A DNA stretch of 39,682 nucleotides from Gemmatimonadota bacterium (lineage in GTDB: Bacteria > Gemmatimonadota > Gemmatimonadetes > Gemmatimonadales > GWC2-71-9). Numbering within the stretch: position 1 is the stretch's first letter; each line of letters opens with the position of its first letter. Under the pieces are notes generated by a model, which saw only the letters and a program-made list of their open reading frames with translations, made no database searches and was not told the DNA's origin. The position numbers and the translations under genes were made by a program. Location of the stretch: NCBI GenBank assembly GCA_003222055.1, contig QHUT01000086.1:1-39682 (forward strand), written 5' to 3'. This document shows positions 7,943-16,478 of the stretch, one piece after another.

Positions 7943-8908
7943 ATGTGGCCTCTCGTACTCCTCTTGCTCGGCGACTCGACGGGTGTCTTTCGCGTCCCGG
8001 TCGCCGCCGGGGAATCGCTGCAGGTGAGCGTGACGGGGACCGGAGCGCCGGTCGTCCTCATTCCCGGCCTGTTCGGGTCGGCCTTCGGGTTTCGGCATGT
8101 GGCCCCGCGCCTCGCGGCGGCGGGATACCAGGTGATCGTCGTCGAGCCATTGGGAATTGGGGCCTCGGCGCGCCCGGAGCGCGCCGACTACTCGCTCACG
8201 GCTCAGGCCGCCCGCATCGCCGCGGTGCTGGATACGCTCGCCGTCCACGACGCCATTCTCGTCGCCCACTCCCTCGGCGCCTCGATGGCGTTCCGGCTCG
8301 CCTACCGGCGGCCCGACCTTGCGCGAGCGGTCGTGTCGCTCGAAGGCGGCCCGGCAGAAGCCGCCGCGACCCCCAGCTTCCGCCGCGCAATGCGCTTCGC
8401 CCCCTGGATCAAGTGGTTCGGCGGCGTTCGGCGGATTCGCGGGAAGGTGCGAAGTGGTCTGATTGCCGCCTCCGGGGACTCGCACTGGGTCACGGATTCG
8501 GTGGTGGACGCCTACACCGCCGGCGCGGCGGCGGACCTCGACGCCACCCTCAAAGCGTTCCTCCGCATGACGGCAGTCTCGGAGCCCGAGCGGCTCGTTC
8601 CCCATCTGAGGGAAGTGCGCTGCCCAGTGTGGCTGCTCTTGGGCACCGCACCGCACGACGGGCGTGTGCCGCCCGGCGACGTGGAATTGCTGCGGCAGGG
8701 GCTGTCCTTCCTCACGATCGACAGTGTGCCCGGAAGTGGGCATTACATCCATGAGGAACAGCCCGGCGCGGTGGTCGCCGCCGTCGCGCGGGCCCGCGCC
8801 GCGCCCGTCCTCGGACATGTGGGCGAGGGAAAACCTGTTCCCATCGCGCGCCGACGTCGGGGCGATCAATCGCTCGTCATGATGAACAGCGGAGCACCAT
8901 CGAACTGA
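7943..8908 (+). CDS. Alpha/beta-fold hydrolase
   Basis: A 321-residue protein with a short hydrophobic N-terminus (MWPLVLLLLG), possibly a signal or anchor. The fold is shown by VVLIPGLFGSAFGF (oxyanion strand-loop, about 37-50), the nucleophile elbow AHSLGAS (Ser110) and the late histidine in GSGHYIHEE (His267). The acid residue probably lies in the LLLGTAPHDGRVPPGD segment. It may be an esterase, lipase or similar; no substrate can be named. CAGGAGG precedes the ATG at 7943, 17 nt after the membrane protein's stop. The C-terminal 30-40 residues look like non-conserved extension and run 43 nt over the convergent phosphofructokinase gene. Confidence 0.85.
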   Translation: MWPLVLLLLGDSTGVFRVPVAAGESLQVSVTGTGAPVVLIPGLFGSAFGFRHVAPRLAAAGYQVIVVEPLGIGASARPERADYSLTAQAARIAAVLDTLAVHDAILVAHSLGASMAFRLAYRRPDLARAVVSLEGGPAEAAATPSFRRAMRFAPWIKWFGGVRRIRGKVRSGLIAASGDSHWVTDSVVDAYTAGAAADLDATLKAFLRMTAVSEPERLVPHLREVRCPVWLLLGTAPHDGRVPPGDVELLRQGLSFLTIDSVPGSGHYIHEEQPGAVVAAVARARAAPVLGHVGEGKPVPIARRRRGDQSLVMMNSGAPSN

Positions 8909-10050
8909 TAGATCGGCCGCAGCCGGGCCGTGTTGTAGTACTTCGCGACGTTCACGACCTTCTTCTCCGACGTTACGCTGGCGATCGACACGCTGTCGTA
9001 GAACCCGCGGTGGATGCTGACCAGGCGGCCGTACTCCTTCCGCGCGACCAGATCGAGGGCGAGGTTGCCGAAGGCCATCGGGACGATGGAATCGAGCGCG
9101 TCGGGATCGCCCGAGCGCACGAGATACCCGAGCCGCTGGTTCACGACGTCGATGCGGCGACCGTTGTTGTATTTGGGCGACGATTCCTTCAGCGCCGCTC
9201 CGACCTGGTCCCCGATCCCCCCCAGCTTCTTGTGCCCGAACATGTCGGTCTCTTCGCTTTCGAAGCTCATGCCTGCATGCGAGGTGAGGCGCGCCCCTTC
9301 CGACACCAGCACGACCGCATAGCGGCTCGGGTTGCGGTTGCGGTCTTGCGTGAGCAGCTCCGCCAGCTGCTCGATGTCGACCGGGTGCTCGGGGATGACG
9401 CAGCGGTCCGCCGCGCCGGCCATCGTGGGCAGCAGCGCCGTGAACCCGGCGTACCGACCGAACACCTCGATGACCAGGAAGCGCTCGTGCGAGCCCGCCG
9501 ACGTGCGCAGCCGGTGCGTCAGCTCGATCGTGCGCGTCACGCAGGTGCTGAAGCCGATGCAGTAGTCGGTGCCGTAGACGTCGTTGTCCATCGTCTTGGG
9601 TATGGCGACGACGTTCATCCCTTCGTCGTGCAGGCGCTTGCCGTAGCTGAGCGTGTCGTCGCCACCGATGGGGATCAGCACGTCCACACCGATGTGCTCG
9701 AGGTTCTTGAGCACGTCCTTGGTGATGTCGTTGATCGGCTCCTCATAGCCGGTGACATGCGGCGGCACCCGCCCGCGCGGCAGGTGACTGGGCCGCACGC
9801 GCGACGTATGGAGGAACGTGCCGCCGGTGCGCCCGGCACGGTTGACGATGGCTTCCGAGAGCGGCTGGACGTTCTCGCTGTTGTCGGCTTTCGCGTCGCG
9901 CACATAGTCCACGAGCCCCGCCCAGCCGCGTCGGATGCCCACGACCTGATAGCCGTCGCGCAGCGCGCGAATGGTGATCGCGCGGATGGCGGGGTTCAGA
10001 CCGGGAACGTCCCCGCCACCGGTCAGAATCGCGATCGTGCCTTTTCCCAT
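8866..10050 (-). CDS. pfp: 6-phosphofructokinase, probably pyrophosphate-dependent
   Basis: A 394-residue PfkA-family enzyme that phosphorylates fructose 6-phosphate. It starts MGKGTIAILTGGGDVPG, the usual N-terminal strand and glycine loop. At the phosphate-donor site it has GGDDT (129-133) and PKTMDND (151-157). In the family, Asp at the second acidic position of GGDD and Lys in PKT are the hallmarks of PPi-dependent enzymes, whereas ATP enzymes have GGDGS and PGT. A FGRYAGF block holds the substrate-binding region. I chose the ATG at 10050 because residues from there match the family; an upstream in-frame start would only add an unconserved tail. The gene converges on the alpha/beta hydrolase gene (43-nt overlap) and diverges from the aldo/keto reductase gene. 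The PPi preference is inferred from these two motifs. Confidence 0.88.
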   Translation of the reverse strand: MGKGTIAILTGGGDVPGLNPAIRAITIRALRDGYQVVGIRRGWAGLVDYVRDAKADNSENVQPLSEAIVNRAGRTGGTFLHTSRVRPSHLPRGRVPPHVTGYEEPINDITKDVLKNLEHIGVDVLIPIGGDDTLSYGKRLHDEGMNVVAIPKTMDNDVYGTDYCIGFSTCVTRTIELTHRLRTSAGSHERFLVIEVFGRYAGFTALLPTMAGAADRCVIPEHPVDIEQLAELLTQDRNRNPSRYAVVLVSEGARLTSHAGMSFESEETDMFGHKKLGGIGDQVGAALKESSPKYNNGRRIDVVNQRLGYLVRSGDPDALDSIVPMAFGNLALDLVARKEYGRLVSIHRGFYDSVSIASVTSEKKVVNVAKYYNTARLRPIYQFDGAPLFIMTSD

Positions 10051-10142
10051 GTCACGAAACGTGCTCGTCTGCGGTCGAGATCGTAAGTGGCCTTGCGTGG
10101 GCCCGCAGGCCATTGTTAGAGCCCTACACGAGAGGAGCGGCG

Positions 10143-11129
10143 GTGAGACTTCGACCTCTGGGCCCCACGGGCTACTCCGTCAGCGAGATCGGATTCGGCG
10201 GCTGGGGGCTCGGCGCCGATATGTGGCGCGGCGCCGACGACGCCCTGGCACGTGATGCGCTGGGTGCGGCGGTCGACCAGGGCGTCACGTTCTTCGATAC
10301 CGCGCTGGCGTACGGCAGCGGACACAGCGAGCGCCTGATCGGCGAGGTGCTAAGAGACCCAATCCACGCCGGTCGCGTCCAGATCGCCACCAAGGTGCCG
10401 CCGCTCAACGAGGAATGGCCCGGCAGGGCGAATCGGTCCCTCGCGGCCGTGTTTCCCGCCCGGCACATCGCTGCGAGCACGGAGACCTCGCTCAAGAATC
10501 TCGGCGTCGACGCCCTGTCGCTGCAACAGCTCCATGTGTGGCACGACGCCTGGCTGGACGATCCGGACTGGGAGGCGTGCTACGACCGGATGGCTCGCCT
10601 GAAGAGGGAAGGGAAGGTGCTGCATTGGGGTATCTCGATCAACGACCACGCGCCCGAGACGGCGCTTCGTGTGCTCGAGGACCCGCTGTTCGAGACCGCC
10701 CAGGTCATTTACAACATCTACGATCGTTCCCCCGAGGCGGCGTTGTTCGGCCTCGCACGGACCAAGCCGCTCGGGATCATCGTACGCGTCCCCTTCGACG
10801 AAGGCGCGCTCACCGGCCAGATTCGATCCACCACGGTGTTTCCTCCCGGCGACTGGCGCGAGGAGTACTTCAAGGGCGACCGTCGCGCCGAGGCGGAGCG
10901 GAGGGGCGAGGCGCTGGCGGGGCTGCTCGATGAGGACGTCGAGACGCTGCCCGAGCTGGCCCTGCGGTTTTGTCTGTCATCGCCCGCGGTGTCGACAGTG
11001 ATCCCCGGGATGCGCCGCCCGGCGCACGTGCGTCAGAACGCGGCGGCGTCGGCCAAAGGGCCCTTGTCGCCTCGGCTGCTTTCCCAGCTCAAGGGGCATG
11101 CCTGGGACAAGAACTGGTACCCTGACTAG
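10143..11129 (+). CDS. Aldo/keto reductase
   Basis: A 328-residue TIM-barrel oxidoreductase using NAD(P)H. The tetrad is visible: Asp52 and Tyr57 in FFDTALAYGSG, Lys84 in IATKVP, and His131 in LQQLHVWHD. The start is taken as GTG at 10143, preceded by AGAGGAG at 10131-10137. An upstream in-frame TTG at 10113 would add ten unlikely residues. The C-terminal STVIPGMRRPAHVRQNAAA block is the usual cofactor-binding end of the family. It stands alone, divergent from the phosphofructokinase gene, so the substrate (aldehyde, ketone or sugar) is unknown. A second, distinct member lies at 32765. Confidence 0.9.
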   Translation: MRLRPLGPTGYSVSEIGFGGWGLGADMWRGADDALARDALGAAVDQGVTFFDTALAYGSGHSERLIGEVLRDPIHAGRVQIATKVPPLNEEWPGRANRSLAAVFPARHIAASTETSLKNLGVDALSLQQLHVWHDAWLDDPDWEACYDRMARLKREGKVLHWGISINDHAPETALRVLEDPLFETAQVIYNIYDRSPEAALFGLARTKPLGIIVRVPFDEGALTGQIRSTTVFPPGDWREEYFKGDRRAEAERRGEALAGLLDEDVETLPELALRFCLSSPAVSTVIPGMRRPAHVRQNAAASAKGPLSPRLLSQLKGHAWDKNWYPD

Positions 11130-11134
11130 CAGGG

Positions 11135-11836
11135 CTACGGCCGAGTCACCGTAAGCCCCGTCACCAGGCCCTCGGTGTTGTGCGCGAAGCGGATCCCGTA
11201 GACGCCGTCGGTGGACTTGAGCTTAGCCGGTGCTACCACGTCGGCCCTGGCGTAGGTGGCGACGACCGTGCCGTTGATGAGGCAGGCCACCTTGTCCCCT
11301 TTCACCGACAGCGCGATTTCCTGCGTGACGGGCTGGCCCGGCGCCGCCGCCCGGCGCACGGCGGCGTTCGACTCGCCCTCGCGCCCATTCATCCTGAAGG
11401 GCGCAGGTCCGAACCCCCGCACGATGAAGGTCCCGTTTCCATACGCCTCACAGTACAACAGGCTCTGGTGGTCGGTGCCCAAGTCCGTCCCGCCGATGAA
11501 GATGCCGTAGGGGTGCGGGTGATCGTTCAGGTTCATGTACTTGGGCTCGGTGAAGGTCGCCTTGACCGTGTAGTCCCCCTGAGCCGTGTTGGCCGGGTTC
11601 CAGTAGATGGCAGCCGGGCCGGTGATCACGTGGAGCGCGTCGCCCTCTTTCGCGAGTTTCGTGTCCTTGATTGCGTGTCCTTGCGTTGCGTCCCGGGCGT
11701 CCACCGCACCCTGCCAGCCTGGAGCCGAGATCCCGCCGCCGCCGACGGCGCGCACGGGCTCCTCCTGTGCCAAGGCCAGCGCGGGAAGGCCCAGGATCGC
11801 AGGTATCAAGACGGCGACTGCGGAGATTCGACGCAT
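11135..11836 (-). CDS. Exported protein with lectin/glucanase-like (LamG/DUF1080-type) fold
   Basis: A 233-residue protein with a clear signal peptide (MRRISAVAVLIPAILG then ALALA before Gln24). The mature part has alternating beta strands: YWNPANTAQGDYTVKATF, a central YGIFIGGTDL segment and the final DGVYGIRFAHNTEGLVTGLTV. This pattern is typical of concanavalin A-like sandwich domains found in DUF1080 and LamG proteins. These bind or hydrolyse carbohydrates outside the cell, but no catalytic residues can be assigned. The start at 11836 is fixed by GGAGG five nt upstream and by the signal peptide; frame extension further upstream is non-coding in character. The start lies 53 nt after the stop of the small unknown gene at 11890. 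It converges on the aldo/keto reductase gene (5-nt gap). Confidence 0.8.
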   Translation of the reverse strand: MRRISAVAVLIPAILGLPALALAQEEPVRAVGGGGISAPGWQGAVDARDATQGHAIKDTKLAKEGDALHVITGPAAIYWNPANTAQGDYTVKATFTEPKYMNLNDHPHPYGIFIGGTDLGTDHQSLLYCEAYGNGTFIVRGFGPAPFRMNGREGESNAAVRRAAAPGQPVTQEIALSVKGDKVACLINGTVVATYARADVVAPAKLKSTDGVYGIRFAHNTEGLVTGLTVTRP

Positions 11837-11889
11837 AATGTCCTCCCGGGGGTGGAGCGGATTGTAGAGAGACGATTCTGCGCTGGGGT

Positions 11890-12162
11890 TCAGTACGGAT
11901 GTAGCGCCTTCACGCGCGCCTCCAGATCGGCCGGCTCGGTGCTCACCACCTGCCCGAGCGGCGTCACGTAGATGCGTACCGTCGGCGCACCCGGGATCCG
12001 GGTGGGTCCGAACGCAAAGCGCCACACGCGCGGGTGTCCCGGCAGTTGGGGCATACCCTGCCAGAGAAAGGTGGTGCGCGCTGCACAACCTTTGTGGTTC
12101 TGACACGTTCCTAACTCCTGCCGGTGCCCGTCTGAGGGCTCCGCAGCCATAATATCACCCAT
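11890..12162 (-). CDS. Small hypothetical protein
   Basis: About 90 residues, not recognised. The C-terminal half (from VWRFAFGP onward) reads like a folded protein, with alternating polar and hydrophobic residues and a final ADLEARVKAL helix, and its codons are strongly GC at the third position, as in neighbouring genes. The N-terminal part contains CQNHKGC. Start is uncertain: GTG 12171, ATG 12162 or ATG 12150. The 5' end overlaps or abuts the divergent DUF5916 gene at 12161, which is unusual and argues for the shortest start. It precedes the exported lectin-like gene on the same strand. It could be a false call. Confidence 0.45.
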   Translation of the reverse strand: MGDIMAAEPSDGHRQELGTCQNHKGCAARTTFLWQGMPQLPGHPRVWRFAFGPTRIPGAPTVRIYVTPLGQVVSTEPADLEARVKALHPY

Positions 12163-14479
12163 GCTCCTCACGCTGTGTGCCCTGCTGCATTGCTGCGACT
12201 CGGCGCCGACCTACTCGGGCCGCGCCCGGCAGCTCGACGTGCCGATTCCGCGGTTTGAAGCCGATGTCGCGATCGACGGCGACCTCGCCGACTCGGTCTG
12301 GACTCATGCCGCGCGGTTGACCGGGTTTTCGCAGTACGCCCCCAACGACGGCCTGGCGGCGACGGACTCGACGCAAGTGCTGGTCTGGTATTCGGCGACG
12401 GCGATCTACTTCGGCATTCGGGCGTTCGAGCTGCACGGCCGCCCCACCATGACGTTGGCCAATCGCGACCAGATGTTCGACGACGACAACGTGCAGATCC
12501 TGCTCGGCACGTTTCCCGACGGGAAGCAGGTCTTGATGTTCGCCGTGAATCCCGTCGGCGTCCAAGGCGATGGCTCCCTGGTCGAGGGCGCCAACGTGAC
12601 CGCCAGCGGCTTCATCGGAGGCGCGGTGGTGGGACGGGAGCAACCCGACCTGAGCCCCGACTTCGTGTTTCAATCGCGCGGGCACGTGACCGCTTGGGGA
12701 TACGAAGTCGAGGTGCGCATTCCGTTCAAGAGCATCCGGTATCAACCGCGCCAGCCGCAGGACTGGCGGTTGAACATCGTGCGCCAGGTCAAGCACTCCG
12801 GCGTCGAGGATTCCTGGTACCCGGCGCGCCGCGCCAGCGCGACGTTCATCGGGCAAGCGGGTACCCTGGTCGGCCTCAGCGGCATGCATCGCGGTCTCGT
12901 CATGGACCTGAATCCGGAGGCGACCGGGAGGGCGAGCGGTGGTCCGACTCCCGGCGGAGCCTATCGGTACGACGTGGGAGACCCCCAGGTGGGCGGCAAC
13001 GTCCGGTGGGGGGTCTCGGACAACCTCACGCTCAACGGCACGATCAAGCCGGACTTTTCGCAGGTCGAGTCGGACGCGGGGCAGCTGGTGTTCGACCCGC
13101 GCCAGGCGCTGTTCTTTCCGGAGAAGCGGCCCTTCTTTTTGGAAGGCAGCGAGCTGTTTCAGGCGCCGCAGAACCTGATCTATACGCGTCGCATCGTCCA
13201 GCCGGTCGCGGCGGTCAAGCTCACCGGGACGACCTTCGGCACCGACATCGGTCTGCTCTCGGCGGTCGACCAGAAGTTCGCGTCGGCAACGGGCACAGAC
13301 AATCCCATTTTCACGATCCTGCGGGCGCAAAGGAGCCTTGGCCGAGCCTCGCGCCTCGGCCTCGCGTACACCGACTGGATCGAGGGCGGCGATTATAACC
13401 GCGTCGCGGAGCTCGACAGCCGGCTCGTCTTCAAGGAGATCTACGGCCTCAACCTCCAGCTCGCCGGCAGCCGCACGCGGGTTGGAGGCGTGACCACGAC
13501 CGCGCCGCTGTGGCTGAGCCAGTTCACGGTGCAGCATCGCATCTGGGGTCTGCGCAGCCTGTTTGCCGGCATCTCGGACGACTTTCGCGACGCGAGTGGA
13601 TTCATCGGCCGGGCAGGGATCGTGCATTCGTATGTCGATCCGAGCTACACGACCTATGGGGGGGCCGGGGCGCTGTTGCAGCGGTTCACGGGCGACATCG
13701 TGGTGGACGGCATCTGGCAGTATCAGAACTTCATCCACGGGCGTCACCTGCAGGATAAGAAGCTGCACTTCAACGGCAACGCGGCGTTACGCGGTGGCTG
13801 GAACGTCGGCGCGGGATATTTCGTGGAATCGTTCGGCTACGATTCCGCCCTCTACGCGGCCTACCGTCTCGGCCGCGACACGGTGCGGTTCAAGGGACAG
13901 CCCACGATCGTGAATGGCGAATACATCGTCCAGATTGGGACGCCCCAGTGGAAGCATTTCAGCGGCAACGGCTACTTCCTGCAGGGCCACGATGAAAACT
14001 TTTTCGAGTGGGCCTCGGCCGACTTGCGGTTGCTGAGTCTGGACCTGTCCTACCGCCCCACGGAGCGGCTTCGCAACACGGTCAGCTATTTCTGGCAGCA
14101 GGTGAATCGCCGCACCGACGGCAGTCTGGTGAATGTGGGTCGTGTGCTCCGAGCCAAGCTCGAATACCAGCTGTCGCGTCCGCTGTTCGTGCGGGTGGTG
14201 GGCCAGTACATCCAGGACAAGACGGACTCGCTGCGGGATGACTCGCGCACCGGCGCGCCGATTTTCATCCAGGGGCCTGACAGCCTGACGCGCGCCGCCG
14301 CTTCGCACAGCAATCTCTTCCACGCCGATGTGCTGCTCAGCTATCAGCCGGTCCCGGGGACGGTCGTGTTCGCCGGGTACGGCAGCGACATGGTGGACGA
14401 GGAGGCGTTCCGGTTCCGTGGACTCACGCGGTCGGGCGACGCCTTCTTCCTCAAGGTGAGCTATTTGTTCAGGCTCTGA
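12161..14479 (+). CDS. CBM9-like / DUF5916 outer-membrane protein
   Basis: A 772-residue protein. After a short signal-like N-terminus comes a carbohydrate-binding module family 9-like domain (about 30-200), with IDGDLADSVWTHAARLTGF and VLVWYSATAIYFGIRAFE. Then follow the conserved DUF5916 features: MFDDDNVQILLGTF, IPFKSIRYQP, WRLNIVRQVK, and around residue 310-345 FDPRQALFFPEKRPFFLEGSELF. The rest is long beta-rich sequence ending in FLKVSYLFRL with an aromatic-containing terminal strand, consistent with an outer-membrane barrel. The family is common in Bacteroidota, Acidobacteriota and Gemmatimonadota, with no proven role; glycan binding or uptake is a guess from the first domain. It is converged upon by the tandem lipoprotein genes (13-nt gap). 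Confidence 0.87.
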   Translation: MLLTLCALLHCCDSAPTYSGRARQLDVPIPRFEADVAIDGDLADSVWTHAARLTGFSQYAPNDGLAATDSTQVLVWYSATAIYFGIRAFELHGRPTMTLANRDQMFDDDNVQILLGTFPDGKQVLMFAVNPVGVQGDGSLVEGANVTASGFIGGAVVGREQPDLSPDFVFQSRGHVTAWGYEVEVRIPFKSIRYQPRQPQDWRLNIVRQVKHSGVEDSWYPARRASATFIGQAGTLVGLSGMHRGLVMDLNPEATGRASGGPTPGGAYRYDVGDPQVGGNVRWGVSDNLTLNGTIKPDFSQVESDAGQLVFDPRQALFFPEKRPFFLEGSELFQAPQNLIYTRRIVQPVAAVKLTGTTFGTDIGLLSAVDQKFASATGTDNPIFTILRAQRSLGRASRLGLAYTDWIEGGDYNRVAELDSRLVFKEIYGLNLQLAGSRTRVGGVTTTAPLWLSQFTVQHRIWGLRSLFAGISDDFRDASGFIGRAGIVHSYVDPSYTTYGGAGALLQRFTGDIVVDGIWQYQNFIHGRHLQDKKLHFNGNAALRGGWNVGAGYFVESFGYDSALYAAYRLGRDTVRFKGQPTIVNGEYIVQIGTPQWKHFSGNGYFLQGHDENFFEWASADLRLLSLDLSYRPTERLRNTVSYFWQQVNRRTDGSLVNVGRVLRAKLEYQLSRPLFVRVVGQYIQDKTDSLRDDSRTGAPIFIQGPDSLTRAAASHSNLFHADVLLSYQPVPGTVVFAGYGSDMVDEEAFRFRGLTRSGDAFFLKVSYLFRL

Positions 14480-14492
14480 GCCGCGCGCGCTC

Positions 14493-16478
14493 CTATGGAA
14501 AAGGCGGACACAGCGGTGGCCCAGAAACATCGATGAAAGCGTTTCCGAACGTGGGATCCGCGTAGTTGTCGGTCCATTGCGGGCTGCCGGACAAATCGAA
14601 CAAGATGATGCCACAGCTCGCCGAGCGCCGGATGGTCGAGTTCCGCAGCACGCCTCCGGGGTCGGCCGACAGCCGTAGGGCTCCCGCGTATCCGTCAGGC
14701 CCGGCGCCGGCGTCCCGGATCTCGACGTACTCGAGCTGTGCCCGAGCCTCGCCCCCCAGGGCAATACCGGTCCACGACCCCGCCACGCCGGGCGTCACGG
14801 AGGTGAAGACGATGGGGTCCGTGGGTGTCCCCACCGCCCGCAGCGCGCCGTTCCCCACACTCAGCTGCGTGCCGAGTCCCATCTCCAGTACGGTGCCGGG
14901 GGCGAGCGTGAGACTGGCCGAGTCAGGCGAGACGATCGAGCTGATGCTCAGCCCTTCGCTCAGCAGGTAGGGCACGCCGGGGTTTGGCCAGGTCGCGTGC
15001 TGCAAGACTTCCGCCCAACGGACGCGGATCGCGTCGGTGGCGTTGAAGCGGTAATCACCGGTCGGGAGGGAGGGAACCCCTTCGGCTCGCGTATCGAGCG
15101 GCACATCGCCGGCTTCGGTGATCGTGAGGTTACGCGAGGTCGGGCTGAGCTTGGCGCCGACCCCGAGGAACATCCCCACGGAACGGGCGCCGCGGATCGT
15201 GACATCCTCGACGACGAGTCCCGTGTCGCCGACCTGGACACACGCCTCCGTGGCCGAGCCGCAGTCGCGCAGCACCACGTTCCGGAGCGCGCTGCCGTTC
15301 CCGAGCGCGATGCCGCCCCAGCCGTTGCCCGTGGACTGCAGCACGATGGGTGCACCCCCGGTGGCTCCCGCAACCAGGCGGTCCGCGAAAATAGACCCGC
15401 CTGGGTCCGACCGGATGACCAGCCCCGCCGGGAGCGTGAGGCGCGGGCGGGCCGATCCCGAGAAGGTCACCCCACCGATCAGCCTCCATGGCGCGCCGAC
15501 ATCTTCCCAGGTGGCCGAGCGCTCGACGAGGCCGTTGGTGATGCGGATGTCGTTCTCCACGTTGCCGCTGAAGTGTCCGCCGCGGGGGAACGTGCCCGCC
15601 ACCTGGGGAGAGATCGTCGCCATGTGGCCGGTGGTGTTCTCGATACTCAGGTCGCGTGAGCCGGGGGCGAAGGTCACCCAGTGCCCGATGTCCACCCCGT
15701 CGATCGCCTCGGTGACCGTCACGCCGTCGATCAGAAGTTCTGGCCCCAGCGAGGAGGGCCGGGCGGAGGCCGCGAGACAGGCGAGCGTGGCGCCGGTAGG
15801 GGTGGGGGCGCCGCAATGACGCAGCGTCAGGTTGTGGAGCTCCGACCGCCCGGGCCCCGCGAACCAGACGCCCACCCACGACCCGCGGGCGGCCGAGTCT
15901 CCCTCCATCACCACAGGGGCGCCGCCCCCCGCGATGACCAGCGCACCGGGGTCGATGTCGCCGAAGTACAGCCCCGCGCCCGGCCGGAAGCGGACGGTGC
16001 TGCCCGGCTCGATCGTCAGGACCGTCGTGTCCGTTCCACCGAGCCCGCCGACCCCAAGGTGGCGCTGTACCACGTGGGGGGTGTCGGCCACGCGCCACGT
16101 CTCGTTCCGATCGATGGTGTAGGCCGAGTGCAGGATTCCCCGGACTGGGATCGCCCGCTGAGCGGTTACGCCGTCAACTTCGACTTCGATGGTCGCCTCC
16201 CCTCGGGAGACCGTGTGGATCAGGCCCGACGCGTCGATGTCGGCGATCGTAGGATGAAGCGACCGCCAGCGCGCCGCGGGCACGGGAACCGGGGTGCCCT
16301 TCCGCGAGAACGCCAGGACGGTTGCCCGTACGGTGTCGGGGATGGGAAAGGAGGGCCGGGACGGCGCCAGTCGGATCTCCAGGTGGTCGATCGCCTGACG
16401 GGGGCCGGTGCCACTGTCACACGACCCCGCGGCGGCGGCAGCAGCCGCGCAGAGGAATGCGCAGGTTACGGCCCGCAT
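14493..16478 (-). CDS. Beta-helix lipoprotein with N-terminal Ig-like domain (paralogue B)
   Basis: A 661-residue exported protein. The start MRAVTCAFLCAAAAAAAGSC gives a signal with a lipobox (AAAGSC), followed by a Big2-like Ig domain around residues 60-115 (WRSLHPTIADIDASGLIHTVSRGEATIEV). The remainder is made of right-handed beta-helix repeats, recognised by recurrent LTIEPGSTVRF, LTLPAGLVIRS and LTLAPGTVLEM units and small-residue turns (GNGWGGIALGNGS). It ends with RRSASCGIILF and a Cys-containing tail. The frame remains open upstream into the next gene, but the lipobox marks the true start, which overlaps the upstream stop by 13 nt. It is closely related to the preceding gene product. 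A surface-attached adhesive or glycan-contacting role is inferred. Confidence 0.82.
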   Translation of the reverse strand: MRAVTCAFLCAAAAAAAGSCDSGTGPRQAIDHLEIRLAPSRPSFPIPDTVRATVLAFSRKGTPVPVPAARWRSLHPTIADIDASGLIHTVSRGEATIEVEVDGVTAQRAIPVRGILHSAYTIDRNETWRVADTPHVVQRHLGVGGLGGTDTTVLTIEPGSTVRFRPGAGLYFGDIDPGALVIAGGGAPVVMEGDSAARGSWVGVWFAGPGRSELHNLTLRHCGAPTPTGATLACLAASARPSSLGPELLIDGVTVTEAIDGVDIGHWVTFAPGSRDLSIENTTGHMATISPQVAGTFPRGGHFSGNVENDIRITNGLVERSATWEDVGAPWRLIGGVTFSGSARPRLTLPAGLVIRSDPGGSIFADRLVAGATGGAPIVLQSTGNGWGGIALGNGSALRNVVLRDCGSATEACVQVGDTGLVVEDVTIRGARSVGMFLGVGAKLSPTSRNLTITEAGDVPLDTRAEGVPSLPTGDYRFNATDAIRVRWAEVLQHATWPNPGVPYLLSEGLSISSIVSPDSASLTLAPGTVLEMGLGTQLSVGNGALRAVGTPTDPIVFTSVTPGVAGSWTGIALGGEARAQLEYVEIRDAGAGPDGYAGALRLSADPGGVLRNSTIRRSASCGIILFDLSGSPQWTDNYADPTFGNAFIDVSGPPLCPPFP

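Noticed and set aside
12155-13768. A 537-codon open frame on the minus strand opposite the DUF5916 gene, and similar long antisense frames at 5737-6789, 7658-8869 and 19368-20960
   Set aside because: They lie opposite well-supported genes, have Arg/Ala/Pro/His-rich low-complexity translations and no family motifs; long antisense frames are expected at this GC content.
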